Source: Oscillospiraceae bacterium (lineage in GTDB: Bacteria; Bacillota_A; Clostridia; Oscillospirales; CAG-272). From it: 9,719 nt of DNA. A program made the translations under genes and the position numbers. The stretch covers positions 1-9,719 of the forward strand of contig SVSF01000065.1 in NCBI GenBank assembly GCA_015064425.1, in the 5' to 3' direction. Shown here piece after piece: positions 6,162 through 9,719 of this stretch. Position 1 is the stretch's first letter, and every line of letters starts with the position of its first letter. The notes under the pieces were generated by a model. It searched no databases. It was given only the letters and a program-made list of their open reading frames with translations, and was not told the origin of the DNA.

Positions 6162-6968
6162 ATGAGACTTGATCAGTATATTTTTGTGAATGCCTACGCG
6201 GAGAGCCGTCGGAAGGCAAAAGACATGATATGCGAGGGACTCGTATACGTCGACGGGAAGCAGATAAAGAAGCCGGCGTATGAGATAGATACCGCCGTAA
6301 TAGAGATAAGAGGCGAGGTACTCCCATACGTCAGCCGAGGAGGGCTTAAGCTTGAAGAGGCCGTAGAGCGATTCGGCATTAACGTAGAAGGTCTTACGCT
6401 TTGCGATATCGGAGCTTCTACGGGTGGATTTACCGATTGCCTTTTGCAGCACGGAGCCGCAAGAGTGTATGCCGTAGATTCCGGAACAGCGCAGCTTCAT
6501 AAAAAGCTCAGAAATGACGAACGCGTGGTCAATGTGGAAAAGTTCAATGCTAAAGAGCTTTGTTCAGAGGCACTCGGGGAAAAGTGCGACGGCGCGGTGG
6601 CAGATCTGTCCTTTATTTCTCAAACAAAAATATATCCTGCAGTAAGAGATATACTTAAACCCGGAGCTTTCTTCATAAGTCTCATAAAGCCTCAGTTTGA
6701 AGCCGGAAGGGAAAATATAGGAAAGAACGGAATAGTCAAGGATAAAAAAGTACATAAGCAGGTAATAAATGCCGTTATCGGTGAAGCCCGAAAGTGTGGG
6801 CTCTATGCAAAAAAACTTTGTATCTCGCCCATAAAAGGGGGAGATGGAAACGTTGAGTATCTGATGCTATTTTTGAACGGCGAAAACGAACATGAATCCG
6901 TAACGTCATTTGACGTGGAAAACACGGTCGGAGGAGATAATGGAAAATATATTTCTCATAGCAAGTAA
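6162..6968 (+). CDS. tlyA: TlyA-family rRNA 2'-O-methyltransferase (S4 plus FtsJ-like domain)
   Basis: A 268-residue SAM-dependent RNA methyltransferase. An S4 RNA-binding domain occupies about 1-60 (MRLDQYIFVNAYAESRRKAKDMI, GLVYVDGKQIKKP). An FtsJ/RrmJ-like domain follows with SAM motif LCDIGASTGGFTDCLL (80-95) and acidic D106 (VYAVDSG). A K-D-K-E catalytic set can be placed at K63, D148 (VADLSF), K176 (LIKPQFE) and E232 (GNVEYL). Mycobacterial TlyA makes 2'-O-methylcytidine in 16S and 23S rRNA; homologues are also annotated as haemolysin A, a name that probably does not reflect function. No good Shine-Dalgarno precedes the ATG, which lies two bases after the ispA stop, so re-initiation by terminating ribosomes is likely. 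The 3' end overlaps nadK by 29 bases. Target nucleotide in this organism is not known. Confidence 0.94.
   Translation: MRLDQYIFVNAYAESRRKAKDMICEGLVYVDGKQIKKPAYEIDTAVIEIRGEVLPYVSRGGLKLEEAVERFGINVEGLTLCDIGASTGGFTDCLLQHGAARVYAVDSGTAQLHKKLRNDERVVNVEKFNAKELCSEALGEKCDGAVADLSFISQTKIYPAVRDILKPGAFFISLIKPQFEAGRENIGKNGIVKDKKVHKQVINAVIGEARKCGLYAKKLCISPIKGGDGNVEYLMLFLNGENEHESVTSFDVENTVGGDNGKYISHSK
6930..6934 (+). promoter_or_regulatory. Ribosome binding site of nadK
   Basis: GGAGG inside the end of tlyA, five bases before the ATG at 6940. It selects this start over an in-frame ATG at 6910, which has no such site and would prepend residues atypical of NAD kinases. Confidence 0.8.
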
Positions 6969-7779
6969 GGAAAAGGATCCTAAATATGCCTGCACCAAGA
7001 ACGCCGTAGAGATACTGACGGAATGCGGTATCGGCATATACTCCGATGAAAAGCTTGCGGGAAACGAAAGATTCAAGGATACCGTAAAGCTTTTTGATGG
7101 CCAGAAGATAGATGCGGTCATAAGCATAGGAGGGGACGGGACCATAATGCGTGCGGCGAGCCGTGCGGTGGAATACGATGTACCCGTACTCGGCATAAAT
7201 CTCGGAAGGGTCGGATATCTTGCAGAGCTCGAGCCTCATGAACTGAGTCTGCTGAAGTATCTCAAGGAAGACAAGTATGAGATAGAAAGCAGGATGCTCA
7301 TTTCCGTTGAGGATGCAAAGGGAAACCATGCAGAGGCTCTTAATGACGTGGTAGTGAGCAGTTCCGACAGGGCACAGATAGCTACTGTAAATCTTTACTG
7401 TGACGATAATAAGGTGAGCATGTACCGTGCAGACGGACTTATACTGTCAACGCCCACCGGTTCTACTGCGTATAATCTTGCGGCTGCGGGACCTATCATA
7501 GATCCCAAACTTGAATGTATAGTGTCTACTCCTATAGCGCCTCACTCTTTAAAGGCAAAACCCTTGGTGTTTAATTCCAATTCTATTCTGAAAATAGAGG
7601 CGGTCAAGGAAAGCGGAAGAGGAAGGCTTAGCGTTTATGTTGACGGAAGGAATATGACAACGCTTACCGACGGTGAGACGATAAGAGTAAAAAAATCAAA
7701 GAATTGCGCAAAATTCCTCCGTGTGAAGCTTGGAAAAAATGCATTTTACAACGTGCTTAACAGCAAAATGATAGATTAA
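6940..7779 (+). CDS. nadK: NAD kinase
   Basis: ATP- or polyphosphate-dependent kinase that phosphorylates NAD to NADP, the only route to NADP in most bacteria; cytoplasmic. At 279 residues it is normal for Firmicutes. The N-terminal nucleotide domain has SIGGDGTIMRAA (62-73, the GGDGT catalytic motif with D66), followed by GINLGRVGYLAEL (85-97). The all-beta C-terminal domain has ALNDVVV (133-139; many homologues read NE rather than ND), RADGLILSTPTGSTAYNLAAAGPI (163-186) and TPIAPHSL (197-204). The start is set by GGAGG five bases upstream, within tlyA. The gap to recN is 21 bases. In many Clostridia argR lies between nadK and recN; there is no room for it here. Very sure of function. Confidence 0.97.
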   Translation: MENIFLIASKEKDPKYACTKNAVEILTECGIGIYSDEKLAGNERFKDTVKLFDGQKIDAVISIGGDGTIMRAASRAVEYDVPVLGINLGRVGYLAELEPHELSLLKYLKEDKYEIESRMLISVEDAKGNHAEALNDVVVSSSDRAQIATVNLYCDDNKVSMYRADGLILSTPTGSTAYNLAAAGPIIDPKLECIVSTPIAPHSLKAKPLVFNSNSILKIEAVKESGRGRLSVYVDGRNMTTLTDGETIRVKKSKNCAKFLRVKLGKNAFYNVLNSKMID

Positions 7780-7800
7780 TTACCGAAAGGCGGCAGAAAT

Positions 7801-9501
7801 ATGCTGAAGTCACTCCACATTGAAAACGTGGCAACCATAAAGCACCTTGATATTGACATAGAGAACGGACTGACCGTTCTTACGGGTGAAACGGGTGCCG
7901 GTAAATCAATGATAATAGATTCCGTTAATCTGCTTATCGGTAACATAAAGGGTAAGGAGCTTATACGAACGGGAGAAGATCATGCACTCGTTGAGGCGTA
8001 CTTTACCGATATCGATGAAGATAAGATATCTCTTCTTTCGGATCTGGGGATAGAGGTGGACGGAGAAGACGGAAATTCCATTCTCGTTCTTCGTAAAATA
8101 TCCGCAGACGGAAGATCTGTATCAAAGATAAACGGAAGAAATATTCCCGTGAGCTTACAGAAGGATGCTTGCAGAATACTTATAAACATACATGGTCAGC
8201 ACGACAATCATGTATTGCTTCAGCCTTCGTCTCATTTGGGATTTCTTGATAAATTTGCAAATGAGGCCGAGCTGCTTGCGAAATACAGGGAGCATTACGA
8301 AAGATATACCGAAATAAGAAAGCGTATAAAGGCACTGTCTACCGACGAAAAAGAAAAGGCAAGGATGACAGATATGCTGAGCTATCAGATAAAGGAGATA
8401 GACGAGGCGAAACTTAAAGACGGGGAAGAGGAGCTTCTTTTACAGAAAAAGAAGAAGATACGTAATATGGAAAAGATATTACGCTCCTCAAGAACTGTAT
8501 ATAAGGCCCTTTACAGAAATGAAAAAGGTATATCCGCATTCGATCTCATAGGAATGGCATGTGACTCTATGGAACAATTGGGAGATGATATCGACGAGAT
8601 AAAACCTCTCTACGAAAAGCTTAACGAGTACAGATATGAGATAGAAGATATAGCGGAGAAGGTACACGATCTTGCGGATTGCGGAGACGAAAATCCGACT
8701 GCGGTCCTTGATAAGATAGAATCGAGACTCGATATCATACACAAGATGCAGAGGAAATACGGTACTTCCGTAGCAGATGTGCTAAGCTACAGAGAAAAGG
8801 CGGCGGAGGATCTAAGAAATATAGAAAGTTCCGAGGAACTTCTTGAAGAGGCAAAAAAGGAACTTGAAAAGGAGATCGTTTGTATTACCGAGCTTGCGGA
8901 CAAGCTTCACGAATCCAGAAAGAAAGCGTCAAAGGAGCTTGGTGAGCAGGTCATCGGAGAACTTAAATTTCTTGATATGGAAAAGATACGCTTCGGGGCC
9001 GAAATAGAAAAACAGAAGACCGAAAGCGGAAACATAAAATTCGGGGAAAACGGTTATGACAGTGTCGAGTTCTTAATATCGACTAACCCTGGTGAACCTA
9101 TGAAGCCTTTGGCTAAGATAGCTTCGGGAGGTGAGCTTTCCAGGATCATGCTTGCCGTAAAGAGCGTTTTTTCAAAGCACGAGGGTTATGAAACTCAGAT
9201 ATTTGACGAGGTGGATACGGGAGTATCGGGACGTACCTCACAGAAGATAGGTATAAAGCTTAAGGATATTTCAGAAAACTCGCAAGTCATCTGTATTACC
9301 CATCTTGCACAGATAGCGGCGCTTGCCGATAACCACCTCTTTATCAAAAAGAAGGAAGTGGACGGAAGGGCAGAGACTACCGTGGAGCCGCTTTATGGAG
9401 AAGCCCGTGTAGATGAGGTGGCAAGGATACTTGGCGGTATAGATGTTACCGCAACCCAGAAGGAAGCTGCCCGTGAAATGATAGAGCAGGGAAAAAGATA
9501 A
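7801..9501 (+). CDS. recN: DNA repair ATPase RecN
   Basis: SMC-like ATPase of 566 residues involved in recombinational repair of double-strand breaks. The N-terminal head half has IENVATIKHLDID (7-19) and Walker A TGETGAGKS (28-36), then the RecN block NIHGQHDNHVLL (129-140). Residues about 155-380 are charged and helical (KYREHYERYTEIRKRIKAL, EEAKKELEKEI), forming the two coiled-coil arms. The C-terminal head half carries the ABC signature ASGGELSR (441-448), Walker B QIFDEVD (466-472, catalytic E470), D-loop GVSGR (474-478) and switch H501 (ITHLAQIA). Length matches the family's usual 550-570. AAAGG lies ten bases before the ATG. In many bacteria recN is LexA-regulated; no separate promoter or operator is evident in the 21 bases upstream, so expression probably comes from the nusB operon. 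Very sure. Confidence 0.98.
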   Translation: MLKSLHIENVATIKHLDIDIENGLTVLTGETGAGKSMIIDSVNLLIGNIKGKELIRTGEDHALVEAYFTDIDEDKISLLSDLGIEVDGEDGNSILVLRKISADGRSVSKINGRNIPVSLQKDACRILINIHGQHDNHVLLQPSSHLGFLDKFANEAELLAKYREHYERYTEIRKRIKALSTDEKEKARMTDMLSYQIKEIDEAKLKDGEEELLLQKKKKIRNMEKILRSSRTVYKALYRNEKGISAFDLIGMACDSMEQLGDDIDEIKPLYEKLNEYRYEIEDIAEKVHDLADCGDENPTAVLDKIESRLDIIHKMQRKYGTSVADVLSYREKAAEDLRNIESSEELLEEAKKELEKEIVCITELADKLHESRKKASKELGEQVIGELKFLDMEKIRFGAEIEKQKTESGNIKFGENGYDSVEFLISTNPGEPMKPLAKIASGGELSRIMLAVKSVFSKHEGYETQIFDEVDTGVSGRTSQKIGIKLKDISENSQVICITHLAQIAALADNHLFIKKKEVDGRAETTVEPLYGEARVDEVARILGGIDVTATQKEAAREMIEQGKR

Positions 9502-9532
9502 AAAACAAAAAATAAATTATTGCATAAAATAA

Positions 9533-9537
9533 AGGAG
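9533..9537 (+). promoter_or_regulatory. Ribosome binding site of tyrS
   Basis: AGGAG six bases before the ATG at 9544, within the AT-rich 42-base gap after recN. The gap is too short for a T-box leader, which precedes many Firmicute tyrS genes, and shows no clear promoter or terminator hairpin. Confidence 0.75.
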
Positions 9538-9543
9538 AAGAAC

Positions 9544-9719
9544 ATGACAGTTTATGAAGAACTTGTTGCCCGCGGTCTTATTGCGCAGGTAACGGACGAA
9601 GAAGAGATAAAGGAACTTATAAACAGCGGTAAGGCTGTATTCTATATAGGCTTCGACCCCACAGCGGATTCTCTTCACGTAGGACATTTTATGGCGCTTT
9701 GCCTTATGAAGAGACTTCA
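9544..9719 (+). CDS. tyrS: Tyrosyl-tRNA synthetase (5' part, cut by window edge)
   Basis: Class I aminoacyl-tRNA synthetase that charges tRNA-Tyr. Only the first 58 residues are visible, against about 400-420 for the family. They read [22 protein letters not shown], a typical TyrRS N-terminal helix region, then [20 protein letters not shown] (31-50). HVGH (45-48) is the class I HIGH motif, and Y34, G36 and D38 lie where the tyrosine-binding pocket residues are found in the bacterial enzyme. The start is set by AGGAG six bases upstream. It follows recN by 42 bases on the same strand, so it may be read through from the upstream operon. Confidence 0.95.
   Translation, partial: MTVYEELVARGLIAQVTDEEEIKELINSGKAVFYIGFDPTADSLHVGHFMALCLMKRL

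Noticed and set aside
5335..6327. 330-codon open frame on the minus strand
   Set aside because: Exact-register antisense of ispA plus the start of tlyA; no ribosome binding site and Cys/Arg/Ser-rich low-plausibility protein. Explained by codon bias.
6775..7329. 184-codon open frame on the minus strand
   Set aside because: Shadow over the well-supported tlyA and nadK genes; no recognisable protein.

Overview
The window looks like a chromosomal housekeeping segment of a Clostridia-type Firmicute, most likely of the Oscillospiraceae or Lachnospiraceae kind. The reasons are the conserved gene run nusB, TsaD-like, xseA, xseB, ispA, tlyA, nadK, recN, the strong purine-rich ribosome binding sites, the sigma-A consensus promoter, and heavy use of ATA (Ile) and AGA/AGG (Arg) codons. 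The taxonomy is inferred from gene order and codon style only. I see no rRNA, tRNA, CRISPR, insertion sequence, prophage or other mobile-element signal.

Left part (1-2317, minus strand): a three-gene methionine operon read leftwards. It starts with a small four-helix membrane protein of unknown function, followed 13 bases later by metY (O-acetylhomoserine sulfhydrylase) and 12 bases later by metA, which runs off the left edge. MetA carries Glu111, the residue linked to acetyl-CoA rather than succinyl-CoA use. MetA and MetY together therefore give direct sulfhydrylation: homoserine to O-acetylhomoserine to homocysteine.

Middle (2318-2521): a 204-base divergent promoter region. It has an extended -10 promoter facing left and a perfect TTGACA-17-TATAAT promoter facing right. 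The leftward leader is too short for a SAM riboswitch.

Right part (2522-9719, plus strand): a tightly packed operon with genes abutting or overlapping by 8-32 bases. It encodes NusB (transcription antitermination), a TsaD/Kae1-like paralog, both subunits of exonuclease VII (XseA, XseB), a farnesyl-diphosphate synthase type prenyltransferase (IspA), a TlyA-family S4/FtsJ rRNA methyltransferase, NAD kinase and the SMC-like repair ATPase RecN. After 42 bases without an obvious terminator comes the first part of tyrS. Two genes common in this neighbourhood in other Clostridia are absent: dxs between ispA and tlyA, and argR between nadK and recN.

I found no convincing evidence of an undescribed biological system. 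The items most worth a second look are the TsaD-like paralog with intact metal ligands, the unknown membrane protein leading a methionine operon, and the missing dxs and argR.
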